This document shows, piece by piece, positions 52,894 to 62,006 of a stretch of 64,000 nt of DNA. The notes under the pieces were generated by a model. The model did no database searches. It was not told the origin of the DNA and saw only the letters and a program-made list of their open reading frames with translations. A program made the translations under genes and the position numbers. Every line of letters starts with the position of its first letter. The stretch's first letter is position 1. Source of the DNA: Synechococcus sp. PROS-7-1 (GTDB lineage: Bacteria; Cyanobacteriota; Cyanobacteriia; PCC-6307; Cyanobiaceae); assembly GCF_014279795.1 (NCBI RefSeq), contig NZ_CP047945.1:1756572-1820571 (forward strand), written 5' to 3'.

Positions 52894-53337
52894 ATGCCTC
52901 TTCTTGCAGTTCCTCTGGTTTGGCTACTGCTGGCAGGGCTTCTGTTGGCCATCGAGTTATCACTTCCAGGCTTTGACGGCCTGATGGTTGCCGTGTTGGG
53001 GGCACTGAGTCTCTCCGTGCTGACGGCCCTCCTCCCTCTGCCGCTCTGGCTGCAGATCGGCCTTTTTATCTTGATCACCGTGGCGGGAACCCTCTGGCTC
53101 AGCAGCTGGTCCGCCAGGCGCACACCATCATCAAGTCGCCGCAGGCTGAAGGAAGACACCGCGGAGGTTCTCGGCACCATCACTCCAGGTGGAGAGGGCC
53201 GGGTGCGTTGGCATGGCCAGAGCTGGGCCGCAAGTTCCCTCGACCTGGAGCAGCCCCTGGAGGCCGGAGACCAGGTGCTGGTGATGGGGCGGGACGGAAC
53301 CCATCTTCAAATTCTTCCGATCAACGCGCTGCGCTGA
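52894..53337 (+). CDS. NfeD-like membrane protein
   Basis: The 147-residue protein has three helices in the first half (PLVWLLLAGLLLAIELSLPG, LMVAVLGALSLSVLTALLPL, LQIGLFILITVAGTLWLSS). The C-terminal half is an OB-fold NfeD domain (GRVRWHGQSWAASSLDLEQP, AGDQVLVMGRDGTHLQILP). It lacks the ClpP-like protease domain of long NfeD forms. Divergent from the stomatin-like gene with a 57-base spacer, the pair fits the usual stomatin/NfeD operon logic but on opposite strands. Confidence 0.85.
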   Translation: MPLLAVPLVWLLLAGLLLAIELSLPGFDGLMVAVLGALSLSVLTALLPLPLWLQIGLFILITVAGTLWLSSWSARRTPSSSRRRLKEDTAEVLGTITPGGEGRVRWHGQSWAASSLDLEQPLEAGDQVLVMGRDGTHLQILPINALR

Positions 53338-53340
53338 CCT

Positions 53341-53853
53341 TCAGTCGAAGTACAGCAGGCTGACCACTTTGCCCATGTCCTCAGCGTTGCGGCAGCTCGC
53401 GAGCAGGGTTTCGCTGTCATGAAATGCCAGACAGATCAGTTGATCACAGCGGGTGATGATGTCCTGATTGCAGAGACTGCTGGCCATCGGCAACGGAAGG
53501 TCGTCGTGCTCAGGCTTTTCAATGAGATGCAGGACTTGTTCGAGCTGATCCTGGATCTCAGGTCCCTGGCGGCTGAGGCTTTGGGGAAGAAGCACAGTGA
53601 GCTTCGAAGCATCAACGGCCAGAACACCCCTGATCACCGCAGCATTGACGCCCTGTGCTCCAGAGGTGACCAGGGAATGACCTTCCTGTGCCAGGGAGCG
53701 TGCAATCAGTTCAATGAGGTGGATCGCCACCACAGGAACGTGACGGCTACCAAGAATGGCGATGCGCCGTTGACCCTTGTCCTGCAGCAAGGCCAGTTCC
53801 TGAGCAAGGGTGTCGACCTTGTCCAGCGCAGGAAGATCGAGGGATCGGCTCAA
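53341..53853 (-). CDS. DprA-like Rossmann-fold protein
   Basis: The 170-residue protein shows AILGSRHVPVVAIHLIELIA and SLVTSGAQGVNAAVIRGVLA, the nucleotide-binding loop pattern of DprA/Smf proteins. DprA loads RecA on incoming DNA during transformation. This version lacks the flanking SAM-like and winged-helix domains of full DprA, so it may be a stand-alone relative. It belongs to a type common in cyanobacteria. A phenylalanine-aspartate end and the DQLICLAFHD stretch are the only other notable features. Confidence 0.7.
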   Translation of the reverse strand: MSRSLDLPALDKVDTLAQELALLQDKGQRRIAILGSRHVPVVAIHLIELIARSLAQEGHSLVTSGAQGVNAAVIRGVLAVDASKLTVLLPQSLSRQGPEIQDQLEQVLHLIEKPEHDDLPLPMASSLCNQDIITRCDQLICLAFHDSETLLASCRNAEDMGKVVSLLYFD

Positions 53854-53889
53854 TGACGACGCGCATGCGTCTCTTGAAACTAGCAGCGA

Positions 53890-54978
53890 TTAAGCGAGAC
53901 CAACGGCCTTGATGAGGTCGTTCAAACGGCAATGCTCCTCCACCAGGCGGAAGGCGTAGGTGGCTTTGACCGCCTCATGCAAGCGCACATGGCCAAAAGC
54001 CTGCTCGATCACTTCGACCGTGGCCAAAGTGTCGTGATCCACTTTCAGCAATGGAACTTCCAGCTCATCAGCTCGGTTGATCAGCTGCGGCAGAGGTTCG
54101 CCGGCACCCGTAAGAATGAGGCACTGGGTGGAAGCCTCCAGAGCAGCCAACTGGATGTCAGTTCGGTCGGCGCCAGTCACCACGGCCATGTTGCGGCGAC
54201 GCCTGAAGAACTCCATCGCCGAGTTCACATTCATGGCACCGATGCTGAGGGTTTCCACCAGCAACTCCAGCTTCTCGGGGCAGCAGATCACCCGTGCATC
54301 CAATCGCCGCACCAGCTCACCCACCGTGACGCTACGCAGCAGGGGAGAGCGAGGCATCACCCCGAACACCGTGAGTCCAAGCCTCTGCAGGGCTGGGACC
54401 ACCTCTCGTTCGAGCCCTTCAACCTCATCAGGGGTGACCGCATTCAGCACTACACCACGCAAGCGATCCCCGAGTTGCGTCTTCGCCGCCAGCAGAGCGT
54501 CCACACTGCAGCTGTCTTGCCAGAGGTGCACCAGTACAACGGGGGCATCGAGATCATTCGCCAGCTGCACCAGGCTCAAGCCATAGAGCAAGCCTTCGTT
54601 GAGATTGCCGGCAGCCTCAAGAAGAGTCACCCCACCGTCAAACCCGAGGAGTTGCTTCCTGAGATGATCCAAACCATCTCCTGCCGTTAACAGGCCCTCC
54701 GCTAAACGGTTCTCAGCGGTGGATGGCGAGAGGAGATGCAGCGATGAAATCAACTCCTGATCATCAAGACCAAGGGTTTCACCAACGAAACGAACATCGT
54801 CATCGATCAGCGGATCAGGCAAGGCACCCTGATCAGGCGCCCAATCGAAACTGGTGGCCAGGGGTTTCCCAAACCGAACGCGTTGACCGGACGAGAGCAG
54901 ATGGCGTGCCAGGCCCAACACAAGGGCTGATTTGCCACTGAAGGGTTCACAGGATCCGATCAGCAGCGTGGAGCCCAT
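53890..54978 (-). CDS. BioD-like ATPase fused to DRTGG domain (phosphotransacetylase-type N-terminal module)
   Basis: The product has 362 residues from ATG at 54978 (MGSTLLIGSCEPFSGKSALV); a start at 55005 is less likely. The P-loop SCEPFSGKSA and the VTLLEAAGNLNEGL and VVLVHLWQDSC strands define an AAA_26/BioD-like ATPase (residues 1-200). The DRTGG domain follows (residues 205-320: MPRSPLLRSVTVGELVRRLD, MNVNSAMEFFRR, VVTGADRTDIQLAAL). This is the N-terminal architecture of long phosphotransacetylases without the catalytic domain. It is probably a regulatory or nucleotide-sensing protein. A small gene lies upstream on the same strand. Confidence 0.85.
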   Translation of the reverse strand: MGSTLLIGSCEPFSGKSALVLGLARHLLSSGQRVRFGKPLATSFDWAPDQGALPDPLIDDDVRFVGETLGLDDQELISSLHLLSPSTAENRLAEGLLTAGDGLDHLRKQLLGFDGGVTLLEAAGNLNEGLLYGLSLVQLANDLDAPVVLVHLWQDSCSVDALLAAKTQLGDRLRGVVLNAVTPDEVEGLEREVVPALQRLGLTVFGVMPRSPLLRSVTVGELVRRLDARVICCPEKLELLVETLSIGAMNVNSAMEFFRRRRNMAVVTGADRTDIQLAALEASTQCLILTGAGEPLPQLINRADELEVPLLKVDHDTLATVEVIEQAFGHVRLHEAVKATYAFRLVEEHCRLNDLIKAVGLA

Positions 54979-55006
54979 GCGGGAATTTGGTGGTTCTTGC
55001 TGCAAT

Positions 55007-55387
55007 TTAAAGGGGTCGGTCGTCGGCGAACCGGCTGAGCAGGAGCCATTGCCAAAAGCTGTCAGGAAGATCGTTGCCGCGGCCCTGCACTGGCCCCTCC
55101 ATGAACCAGCTCAGCAACTGGTGAGCTGGACATTCGAAGCGGTAATCAACCCCGGGACGACTCTCAAACCGCAGAACACAGCGACAGGGTTCGAGCGGGG
55201 CCTGCACTGGATCCCAATGCAGAAAAAAACGATGCGCAGGGGCATCGACCAACGTCCGTTCACCGGCGTACTCCCCCGAAGGCAGCATGACCAGCGCCTG
55301 CCGGAGGAGGGGTTCCCTTTCACGCCCCCCGCAGTAGGGAGCGAAGAGCGCCAACTGAGCCTCCCAGGAAAGGCCAGACAAGGTCAT
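55007..55387 (-). CDS. Small soluble protein, possibly EbsA-like
   Basis: The product has 126 residues from ATG at 55387 (MTLSGLSWEAQLALFAPYCG). Features are FAPYCGGREREPLLRQAL, LPSGEYAGERTLVDAPAHRF, an EPCRCVLRFESRPGVDYRFE stretch and a Trp-rich end. The pattern LFAPYC, an R-L-x-x-AL segment and a C-R-C-x-x-x-F strand recall the cyanobacterial EbsA family, which in Synechococcus elongatus is needed for type IV pilus assembly and secretion. This assignment is from memory of the family's look and is uncertain. It lies 28 bases upstream of the BioD/DRTGG gene. Confidence 0.5.
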   Translation of the reverse strand: MTLSGLSWEAQLALFAPYCGGREREPLLRQALVMLPSGEYAGERTLVDAPAHRFFLHWDPVQAPLEPCRCVLRFESRPGVDYRFECPAHQLLSWFMEGPVQGRGNDLPDSFWQWLLLSRFADDRPL

Positions 55388-55425
55388 ACCGTCGGTGTGC
55401 CTCAAGCATGCCCCAGTTCATCGCG

Positions 55426-56190
55426 ATGGCACAGACCAGAAGCACCTCTCCCCAGACCGGTGTGGAACCCAAGGGGTGGCAGGGGCAACGGGTGGGAATC
55501 ACTGGAGCGAATGGTGAACTGGGGCGCGCCCTCACAGCAGAGTTAAGGGAGCGCGGTGCCTGGGTCGTTGGTATCAGTCACCGCGCCAGAGTGGAGACAC
55601 CGTCGCCACTGCAAGCCGCGCAGGATTGGGTGTGCTGGTGCAGTGGTGAGGAAGAGGCTCTCGATCCGATTCTGAGAGATCTGGATGTCCTGGTGCTCAA
55701 CCATGGGGTGAATCCTGGTGGAGATCAGGCTCCTGAAGCCTTGACCAAGGCGATGGAGATCAATGCACTAAGCCACTGGCGCCTGATCCAGCGTTTCGAG
55801 CAGATTTGCGTCGAAGCACCCCTGCGGCCAAGGGAACTTTGGGTGAACACCTCAGAGGCTGAAATTCAACCGGCTCTCAGCCCCGGCTACGAGCTGAGCA
55901 AACGGCTGATCGGCCAATTGGTCAGCCTGCGCTGGAGTGTCCCCGAACGCCATCGCGCAGGTCTGCCTCGCCTGCGCAAATTGGTGCTTGGGCCATTTCG
56001 CTCGAGCCTCAATCCCATCGGTGTGATGTCTGCGGACTTTGTCGCAAAGCAGGTTCTCGTTCAAGCGAACCTCGGGCTGCCACTGATCGTGGTCACACCG
56101 AATCCACTGACCTTCCTCTTAATGCCTTTAACAGAGCTTGGCCGCTGGATTTACAACCGTAGTTTCAGGCTCAATCGCCCCGATCCGTAA
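55426..56190 (+). CDS. Short-chain dehydrogenase/reductase-like protein
   Basis: The 254-residue protein has a Rossmann start [20 protein letters not shown], then [13 protein letters not shown] in place of NNAG, the active-site region [22 protein letters not shown] with Tyr-x-x-x-Lys, and a C-terminal membrane-associated segment ([19 protein letters not shown]). The substrate is unknown. An upstream ATG at 55408 is possible. It diverges from the EbsA-like gene and overlaps convergent map by 20 bases. Confidence 0.8.
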   Translation: MAQTRSTSPQTGVEPKGWQGQRVGITGANGELGRALTAELRERGAWVVGISHRARVETPSPLQAAQDWVCWCSGEEEALDPILRDLDVLVLNHGVNPGGDQAPEALTKAMEINALSHWRLIQRFEQICVEAPLRPRELWVNTSEAEIQPALSPGYELSKRLIGQLVSLRWSVPERHRAGLPRLRKLVLGPFRSSLNPIGVMSADFVAKQVLVQANLGLPLIVVTPNPLTFLLMPLTELGRWIYNRSFRLNRPDP

Positions 56191-57010
56191 GGATTTCACA
56201 GCCATCCGATGTCACCACGATGGTGTGCTCCCACTGGGCCGACATCGAGCCATCTCGCGTCACCACGGTCCAGCGATCCTTCAGGGTGCGGCAAGCCTTG
56301 CTACCGGCATTGAGGATCGGTTCCACGGCGAGAGTCATACCCGGCCTGAGCGTCACATTGGGCAGAGCGTCGGTGCGGAAATTGAACACGGAGGGCTCTT
56401 CGTGGAGATTGCGGCCAACGCCATGGCCCGTGTAGTCCTCCACCACGCTGAAACCACCCTCGCGCACGCGATCTTCCACCGCACCGGCGATGTCGAGCAG
56501 GGTGTTGCCGGCACGAATCTGAGAGAGTCCGGCCAAAAGTGATTCCTGGGCAACGCGACTGAGCGTGGCCGCTTCGTCACTGACATCGCCCACACAGATC
56601 GTGACGCAACTGTCGCCGTGGTAGCCCTCAAAAAACGCTCCCGTGTCCACTTTCAGGAGATCTCCGGCCCTGATCACGCGCTTGTTGCTGGGAATGCCAT
56701 GCACCACTTCATTGTTGATGCTGGCGCAGATACTGGCGGGAAAGCCGTGATACCCCTTGAAACTCGGGGTGGCTCCCATTTCCCGGATTCTTCGCTCAGC
56801 ATGGGCATCGAGATCGCCCGTGGTCTGACCTGGTTCCACCAGATCCATGATTTCCCTCAGCACCGTGGCCACGATGCGACTGGCCTTCGCCATGATCTTG
56901 AGTTCGCGTGCCGACTTGATCTCAACCCCTCGTCGCTGCTGAATGCGTGGGCCTGTCGCTGTGACGGAACCGCTCTGGGCTGAAGCGAGAAGATCTGCGA
57001 ACAAGTTCAT
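56171..57010 (-). CDS. map: Methionine aminopeptidase, type I
   Basis: The 279-residue enzyme removes initiator Met. The five metal ligands are visible: [18 protein letters not shown] (two Asp), [14 protein letters not shown] (His), TLAVEPILN (Glu) and QWEHTIVV (Glu). The substrate-pocket histidine is in [11 protein letters not shown]. An N-terminal extension of about 28 residues precedes the catalytic domain ([16 protein letters not shown]). It has no SH3-binding zinc finger. Its 3' end overlaps the SDR gene on the opposite strand. Confidence 0.95.
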   Translation of the reverse strand: MNLFADLLASAQSGSVTATGPRIQQRRGVEIKSARELKIMAKASRIVATVLREIMDLVEPGQTTGDLDAHAERRIREMGATPSFKGYHGFPASICASINNEVVHGIPSNKRVIRAGDLLKVDTGAFFEGYHGDSCVTICVGDVSDEAATLSRVAQESLLAGLSQIRAGNTLLDIAGAVEDRVREGGFSVVEDYTGHGVGRNLHEEPSVFNFRTDALPNVTLRPGMTLAVEPILNAGSKACRTLKDRWTVVTRDGSMSAQWEHTIVVTSDGCEILTDRGD

Positions 57011-57071
57011 CGGTCGTTCCTTCGGGACAATCCCGACGTCTTCCTGTCACGCTATCAATCGTGCAAAGGGA

Positions 57072-57395
57072 ATGACGGTGATGCGTTGGATGGCGCAGAT
57101 CAGGCGCTGGCATCGATGGATTGCTCCGTTCGTTTTGCTGCCACTGCTCACGTCCGTGCTCAGTGGTCTGACGTATCGACTCGCCCGAGATTGGGGAGGG
57201 TTGAGTCGTGATCAGGCTCACTGGCTGATGAGCCTGCACGAGGGCGAATGGCTGGGGCCTGAACTCGAACCTGTTGTGGTTTTGCTCAACGCCCTGGGAT
57301 TGATTTGGATGTTGGCCACCGGTGGGGCCATGCTGATTCAGAGCTGGACTTCCGCTTTCAAAAAACGCTCTAACGAGGGTGAGTCGGCAGGGTAA
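57072..57395 (+). CDS. PepSY-associated-type small membrane protein
   Basis: The 107-residue protein starts at ATG 57072 ([20 protein letters not shown]); the longer frame from 56943 overlaps map antisense. The motif [20 protein letters not shown] with HRW and an extracytoplasmic stretch [20 protein letters not shown] is typical of PepSY-associated transmembrane proteins. A second helix near residue 70-92 is [20 protein letters not shown]. The tail is basic. It lies 32 bases upstream of rplS; co-transcription is likely. Confidence 0.75.
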   Translation: MTVMRWMAQIRRWHRWIAPFVLLPLLTSVLSGLTYRLARDWGGLSRDQAHWLMSLHEGEWLGPELEPVVVLLNALGLIWMLATGGAMLIQSWTSAFKKRSNEGESAG

Positions 57396-57427
57396 GCTGG
57401 TTGTTTGGCGTGATTCCCCGGAGCTGG

Positions 57428-57916
57428 ATGGCAGCGGATCCAAACGACACTTCTGTAAAGGAGAGCGCGACAGCGGCGACGGATGGCGCTGTGGAGAACG
57501 GTGGCACTGCGACTGCGGAGTCGGCAACCAAGTCATCGCCCACGGTGAACACGGTTCGCCTGAAGCCGGCGGATCTGATCCGGGAATTCGAGACAGCTCA
57601 GCTGAAAAACGATCTTCCAGAGATTTACGTTGGCGACACCGTCCGCGTTGGTGTGCGCATCAGCGAAGGGAATAAGGAACGTGTTCAGCCCTACGAGGGC
57701 GTGGTCATTGCCAAGCGCCACGGCGGCCTGAATCAAACCATCACCGTGCGCCGGATCTTCCAAGGAATTGGCGTCGAGCGCGTATTCATGCTGCACAGTC
57801 CGCAAGTGGCCTCCGTCAAGGTTGAACGTCGCGGTAAAGTAAGAAGGGCGAAGCTTTTCTATCTGCGGGAACGGGTGGGCAAGGCCACCCGCGTGAAGCA
57901 GCGCTTCGATCGCTGA
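57428..57916 (+). CDS. rplS: 50S ribosomal protein L19
   Basis: The 162-residue protein has the L19 core from about residue 42: [80 protein letters not shown] and [15 protein letters not shown]. The first 45 residues are an acidic, Ala/Thr-rich extension not found in E. coli L19 but of the kind seen in marine picocyanobacteria. ATG at 57428 ([12 protein letters not shown]) is chosen over one at 57401. Confidence 0.95.
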   Translation: MAADPNDTSVKESATAATDGAVENGGTATAESATKSSPTVNTVRLKPADLIREFETAQLKNDLPEIYVGDTVRVGVRISEGNKERVQPYEGVVIAKRHGGLNQTITVRRIFQGIGVERVFMLHSPQVASVKVERRGKVRRAKLFYLRERVGKATRVKQRFDR

Positions 57917-57979
57917 GGTTTCGACCTCGTTCAATCCAAATGCCATCGTTTCGGCGATGGTCGAGGGGGTCATCGCCTT

Positions 57980-58052
57980 GCGCCGTTAGTTCAGTTGGTA
58001 GAACGCAGGTCTCCAAAACCTGATGTCGGGGGTTCGAGTCCTCCACGGCGCG
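57980..58052 (+). tRNA. tRNA-Trp (CCA anticodon)
   Basis: The gene is 73 nt. The acceptor strands GCGCCGT and ACGGCGC pair; the D arm has TTAGTTCAGTTGGTAGAAC; the anticodon stem CAGGT/ACCTG encloses CTCCAAA with anticodon CCA; and the T arm has GGGTTCGAGTCC. It lies 64 bases after rplS and 37 bases before the hcp-like gene. Confidence 0.95.
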
Positions 58053-58088
58053 TCCGATGACCCCTACTGCAGTTTCCTGAGTTCGAGC

Positions 58089-58277
58089 ATGGAGTTGGAT
58101 CTTCAACCTGGTGATGTGGTCAAGGTGCTCGAATCAGCCGCCCTAGGCTGGGTTCGTGCACGGGTGATTCGTGTCAAATCTGGTGGCCGTGTCGTTGTTC
58201 AAAGCGATCAAGGTCGCGAGTTCACCGCCCGCGGCAATCAAGTTCGTTTGATTGAGCCTGCCGGCTTCCGTCCCTAA
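58089..58277 (+). CDS. hcp: Hyperconserved 62-residue protein (HCP)
   Basis: The product has exactly 62 residues from ATG at 58089 (MELDLQPGDVVKVLESAALG). It reads as a small beta-barrel (SH3/KOW-like): WVRARVIRVKSGGRVVVQSD then GREFTARGNQVRLIEPAGF. Size, content and location between rplS/tRNA-Trp and tRNA-Asp/gltX match my recollection of the hyperconserved protein of Prochlorococcus and marine Synechococcus, reported to be near-identical across that group and tied to translation. The longer upstream frame overlaps tRNA-Trp and is rejected. A terminator follows. Confidence 0.8.
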   Translation: MELDLQPGDVVKVLESAALGWVRARVIRVKSGGRVVVQSDQGREFTARGNQVRLIEPAGFRP

Positions 58278-58298
58278 TTCTGCATCGTCTGATTCCTC

Positions 58299-58326
58299 AA
58301 AACCCCACCCACTGGTGGGGTTTTTT
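58299..58326 (+). terminator. Rho-independent terminator after hcp
   Basis: The arms AACCCCACC and GGTGGGGTT pair around a short CACT loop, and a run of T to 58326 follows. It ends the rplS / tRNA-Trp / hcp unit. Confidence 0.88.
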
Positions 58327-58377
58327 GATGTTCGGAAGCCCTCACCCAGCCGCAAGGGATCGTTTCCCTTTCAAGTG

Positions 58378-58407
58378 TTGACGGAGGGCAGGCCTAAGGT
58401 CGATACT
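58378..58407 (+). promoter_or_regulatory. Candidate sigma-70 promoter for tRNA-Asp / gltX
   Basis: TTGACG (58378-58383) and GATACT (58402-58407) are spaced by 18 bases, close to the TTGACA/TATAAT consensus at -35 and weaker at -10. It sits about 60 bases before tRNA-Asp and just downstream of the hcp terminator, where a promoter is needed. Confidence 0.45.
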
Positions 58408-58467
58408 GATTTGGTCGCGCAGGCGACACAGGACAACCGATCGGATTGAGATGTCCGTCGGCAACCT

Positions 58468-58541
58468 GGGACCGTAGTTCAACCGGTTAGAGCACCGCCC
58501 TGTCACGGCGGAAGTTGCGGGTTCGAATCCCGTCGGTCCCG
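58468..58541 (+). tRNA. tRNA-Asp (GTC anticodon)
   Basis: The gene is 74 nt. The acceptor strands GGGACCG and CGGTCCC pair; the anticodon stem CCGCC/GGCGG encloses CTGTCAC with anticodon GTC; and the T arm has GGGTTCGAATCC. It ends 21 bases before gltX, so the tRNA is probably cut from a joint transcript. Confidence 0.95.
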
Positions 58542-58562
58542 TTTCATCACTCAAGACTTCGC

Positions 58563-59993
58563 ATGGTTCGCGTTCGTCTGGCTCCCAGCCCTACGGGAAC
58601 CCTCCACATCGGCACGGCGAGGACGGCCGTTTTCAACTGGTTGTTTGCGCGAAACCAAGAGGGTTGCTTCCTGCTGCGCATTGAAGACACCGACAAGGAA
58701 CGATCCAAGCCGGAATTCACCCAGAACATCCTCGAGGGCCTCCAATGGCTGGGCATTGACTGGGACGGCGACCCGGTCATCCAAAGCCAGCAGGCCGAAA
58801 GCCATCGCGGCGCGATTCAAAGTCTTTTGGACAAAGGACTGGCCTACCGCTGCTATGCCAGCGAAGAGGAACTGGATGCCATGCGCACCCAGCAGAAAGC
58901 GGCCAACCAGGCACCCCGTTACGACAATCGCCACCGCAATCTCACGCCTGAGCAGGAAGCGGCCCTCCAGGCCGAGGGCCGAGAAGCCGTGATCCGTTTC
59001 CGCATCGATGAGCAGCGCGACATTCGTTGGAATGACCTCGTGCGTGGGCCGATGCTTTGGCGTGGTGCCGACCTCGGTGGTGACATGGTGGTGGCCAGGA
59101 GGGCTCCCGCCGATCAAATCGGAGATCCGCTTTACAACCTGGTGGTGGTAGTTGACGACGCCGCGATGGCCATCAGCCATGTGATCCGAGGCGAAGACCA
59201 CATCGCCAATACCGCCAAACAGCTTCTTCTCTATGAGGCGCTCTCCTTGCCGGTTCCGGCATTCGCCCATGCACCCTTGATCCTTAATCCCGAGGGTCGC
59301 AAGCTGTCGAAACGGGATGGGGTCACCTCCATCAATGATTTCCGCGCGATGGGTTACACCCCGGAAGCGCTCGCGAACTACATGACCCTGCTGGGCTGGT
59401 CGGTACCTGAAGGCATGAATGAGATCTTCACGCTCAACGAAGCCGCCAAGGTCTTCGCTTTCGACCGCGTCAACAAAGCCGGCGCGAAGTTCGATTGGGA
59501 CAAATTGAACTGGCTGAATGCCCAGATCCTTCACAGCTGGGAGCCGCCCAGGCTTCTGGACGCGCTCTCACCACTCTGGGCCGATCAGGGCTGGACAATT
59601 CCTGACACCAACCAATGGGCCCTGTCCTTGGTGGAGCTGCTTGGACCATCACTGACACTGCTGAACGACGGCGTGGATCAGGCCAGACCTTTTTTCGTGG
59701 AACCCGCCCTGGAGGAGGACGCCCTCAAACAGCTGGAGCAGGAGGGAGCAAAACCCTGTCTGCAGGAACTTCTGAACACCCTGGACGCGGCCCCCTGGTC
59801 TGGCGACAACATCGACCAAGCCCAGGAGATCCTCAAAAGCGCTGCCTCCACTGCAGGCGTGAAGAAAGGGGTCTTGATGAAAAGCCTCAGGGCCGCGCTG
59901 TTAGGACGACTGCAGGGCCCCGATCTCCTCACCACCTGGTCTCTTCTGGCCAAGATCGATCAGGATCGGTCCCGCTTAAGGCGCTGCCTCTGA
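58563..59993 (+). CDS. gltX: Glutamate-tRNA ligase
   Basis: The 476-residue class I synthetase has the HIGH motif in [20 protein letters not shown] and the KMSKS motif as [11 protein letters not shown]. Other features are [20 protein letters not shown] and [19 protein letters not shown]. The product also feeds tetrapyrrole synthesis through glutamyl-tRNA (compare hemL in this window). ATG at 58563 ([12 protein letters not shown]) is chosen; the upstream start at 58515 falls in tRNA-Asp. Its end overlaps the convergent antiporter by 18 bases. Confidence 0.96.
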   Translation: MVRVRLAPSPTGTLHIGTARTAVFNWLFARNQEGCFLLRIEDTDKERSKPEFTQNILEGLQWLGIDWDGDPVIQSQQAESHRGAIQSLLDKGLAYRCYASEEELDAMRTQQKAANQAPRYDNRHRNLTPEQEAALQAEGREAVIRFRIDEQRDIRWNDLVRGPMLWRGADLGGDMVVARRAPADQIGDPLYNLVVVVDDAAMAISHVIRGEDHIANTAKQLLLYEALSLPVPAFAHAPLILNPEGRKLSKRDGVTSINDFRAMGYTPEALANYMTLLGWSVPEGMNEIFTLNEAAKVFAFDRVNKAGAKFDWDKLNWLNAQILHSWEPPRLLDALSPLWADQGWTIPDTNQWALSLVELLGPSLTLLNDGVDQARPFFVEPALEEDALKQLEQEGAKPCLQELLNTLDAAPWSGDNIDQAQEILKSAASTAGVKKGVLMKSLRAALLGRLQGPDLLTTWSLLAKIDQDRSRLRRCL

Positions 59994-61226
59994 CGGTTCC
60001 GCAGGCAACGAAGCGTCGTTGACCGCATCGGGCGTTTGATCGATCAGACCGAGAGCCTTGGCAAGGGGCTGAGCCGTGAGGCCCTGAAGGCCAACGGTCA
60101 TCAAGATCGTGAGGAACACCAGGCCTTGCAGGCGTCCAGCGCCGAGCACACCGGCCTGTTCGAGCCTGATTGCAAACAGCGAGGCCACAGCAGCCGTCAC
60201 GATTCCCCGTGGAGCGAGCCATCCCAGGAAGAGGCGCTGTCGCCAATCGAGAGGAAGCCCCACGGTGGCCACGCTGACGGCCGCTGGGCGAACCACGAGC
60301 ATCAGCACCAGCACGCAGCTCACTCCACCCCATCCGAGGGGACTGAGCTCGGCCCAGGACACATCCGCTGCCAGGAGCGGGAAGAGCATGGTGATCGCAA
60401 GCCGGGCCAATTCCCTGATCAACTCATCCAGCTGACCTGCCTGGGTGGAGGGGCGACGCCCGACCACCACGCCAGCGGCCACCGAAGCAGGAAGGCCTGA
60501 CTCCGGGAGCAGCCATTCGGCAATCGAGAACATCAGAAACAGCACCCCCAGGGTGAGTTGAAGCCTCAGCCCCACGGAATGCTCCGAAGGCAAGCGTCGC
60601 AGCACTTCCGACAGCAGCCAGCCCACGGCCAGGCCAATGAGCACCCCGCCCCCAAGCCGCGACATCAACCCGATCGCCAGCTCACGCCAGCCATGCAGAT
60701 CCCCCAGCAGCAGTTCAAGCAACAACAGGGCCAACACCGCACCCACCGGCTCCAGCACAAGCCCCTCGGCCTCCAGCACATCCCCCAACGGCGATGCCAG
60801 ACGGATCTGCTGAACAATCGGCGTGACCACGGTCGGCCCGGTGCCCAGCACGATCGCGCTGTACACGGCAGCCACCGACCAGCCCAGTCCCGCCAGCCAG
60901 TGTGCGGCGAGCACGCCGGCCCCGAGTGACAACAGCAGACGCAGCAGAGAAATCCGCAACACAGTCGCCTTGATGGTGTCCCCAGGGAGACGCAGGTTCA
61001 GACCGCCGTCGAACAGCACCAGGCTGACCAGAAGTCCCACCGTGGTCTCGAGCCCAATACCGAGGTCCAGTGGCTCGACGAGCCCCAGTCCGGAGCGTCC
61101 TATCAACAGTCCGGAGAGGAGCAGAAGAACAACTCCCGGAAGACCGGAAAGGGCGGCCAACAGCCTTGCGCCGGCACCGGCGAACACCGTGATGCCCCAG
61201 AGCAATCCCAGCCGCTCAGGCGTCAT
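59976..61226 (-). CDS. CPA1-type cation/proton antiporter
   Basis: The product has 416 residues from ATG at 61226 ([11 protein letters not shown]). It has about 12 hydrophobic helices. Family features are [33 protein letters not shown] and [20 protein letters not shown], where the usual ND/DP aspartate is replaced by Glu and the TDP of many members is TGP. Near the end are [20 protein letters not shown] and the Arg of helix 10. It probably exchanges Na+ or K+ for H+. It overlaps the upstream small gene by 11 bases. Confidence 0.85.
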   Translation of the reverse strand: MTPERLGLLWGITVFAGAGARLLAALSGLPGVVLLLLSGLLIGRSGLGLVEPLDLGIGLETTVGLLVSLVLFDGGLNLRLPGDTIKATVLRISLLRLLLSLGAGVLAAHWLAGLGWSVAAVYSAIVLGTGPTVVTPIVQQIRLASPLGDVLEAEGLVLEPVGAVLALLLLELLLGDLHGWRELAIGLMSRLGGGVLIGLAVGWLLSEVLRRLPSEHSVGLRLQLTLGVLFLMFSIAEWLLPESGLPASVAAGVVVGRRPSTQAGQLDELIRELARLAITMLFPLLAADVSWAELSPLGWGGVSCVLVLMLVVRPAAVSVATVGLPLDWRQRLFLGWLAPRGIVTAAVASLFAIRLEQAGVLGAGRLQGLVFLTILMTVGLQGLTAQPLAKALGLIDQTPDAVNDASLPAEPSEAAP

Positions 61227-61461
61227 CGATGGAGGCGTATTGCGGTTCCACACGCAGTCCGATCACCGCCTCCGGGCGGATCACCAGATATTCCCCTTCG
61301 AGCTCACCCAGGGGGACATTCACGAACGCCTGCCCCTGGCCGCCGTTCACGAGGCCCTGATACCACTCCTGAAAGGTTTCGAGGGTTGGAAAATGCACCA
61401 CTTCAGTCTGACCACCTGAGAGGTGGATAGAAATGCGATAGCGGCGTGGTTGACGGGGCAT
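61216..61461 (-). CDS. Small soluble protein of unknown family
   Basis: The product has 81 residues: MPRQPRRYRISIHLSGGQTE then VVHFPTLETFQEWYQGLVNG and VPLGELEGEYLVIRPEAVIG. It looks like a compact alpha/beta fold. It overlaps the antiporter start by 11 bases and shares one base with the stop of the DUF1643 gene, so it is part of a wecB - DUF1643 - small gene - antiporter run. No function can be assigned. Confidence 0.7.
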   Translation of the reverse strand: MPRQPRRYRISIHLSGGQTEVVHFPTLETFQEWYQGLVNGGQGQAFVNVPLGELEGEYLVIRPEAVIGLRVEPQYASIDDA

Positions 61462-62006
61462 CAGCGAACCGTACAGGCCCAGGGAGTCGGAACTCGGTCC
61501 CCTGGAACATAGAGGGGATGGCGCGGCTGTCCGCTGAGCGTTGTTCCCAGAGTCAAAGGGCCAGCCCCGGCCTTACGGCGTTGGAGGCAGCGCGCCAGGG
61601 TGGCCAGCACTGCCTGATCCCGCTGAAACAGGACACCTCGGGTTCCCCAGCCCAGCCAGAGATCCCAGAACGGATGGTCAGCCCAATCCTCCATCCAGAA
61701 CTGAAGAACCGCATCAGTCTTGGCACCGATCGGATCGCTGCAGCGCTGCAACGCCTGCGGTGAAGGAGAGATCCGCGCGAACAAATTGATCACCACAAGC
61801 CGGTGATACCCCCAGCGCGTTCCAAACGCCCTGAGACGTCTCAGGGTGGGATCATCGCGATGATCGCTGGCTCGGGAAGGGTTCAAACCCACAAAGATCA
61901 GCGTTCGCGGAACTTCAGCCTGCAACGGCTCCACAAGAGCACGTTGCAGCAGCCAGCGGTAATGGCCGCAGCTGCTGAAGGATGCGTCAGGTGACCAACA
62001 GATCAA
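61461..62006 (-). CDS. DUF1643 family protein
   Basis: The product has 181 residues. The family signature is TLIFVGLNPSRASDHRDDPT followed by LRRLRAFGTRWGYHRLVVIN and LFARISPSPQALQR. The C-terminus has LWLGWGTRGVLFQRDQAVLA. No catalytic role is established for the family. The long frame to 62243 overlaps wecB; TTG at 62006 (ICWSPDASFSSCGHYRWLL) is the most upstream start that leaves only a short overlap (20 bases) with wecB. Start confidence is low. Confidence 0.75.
   Translation of the reverse strand: MICWSPDASFSSCGHYRWLLQRALVEPLQAEVPRTLIFVGLNPSRASDHRDDPTLRRLRAFGTRWGYHRLVVINLFARISPSPQALQRCSDPIGAKTDAVLQFWMEDWADHPFWDLWLGWGTRGVLFQRDQAVLATLARCLQRRKAGAGPLTLGTTLSGQPRHPLYVPGDRVPTPWACTVR

Noticed and set aside
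58551-59534. A 327-codon reverse frame opposite gltX
   Set aside because: It is antisense to gltX with all its catalytic motifs and shows no recognisable domain.
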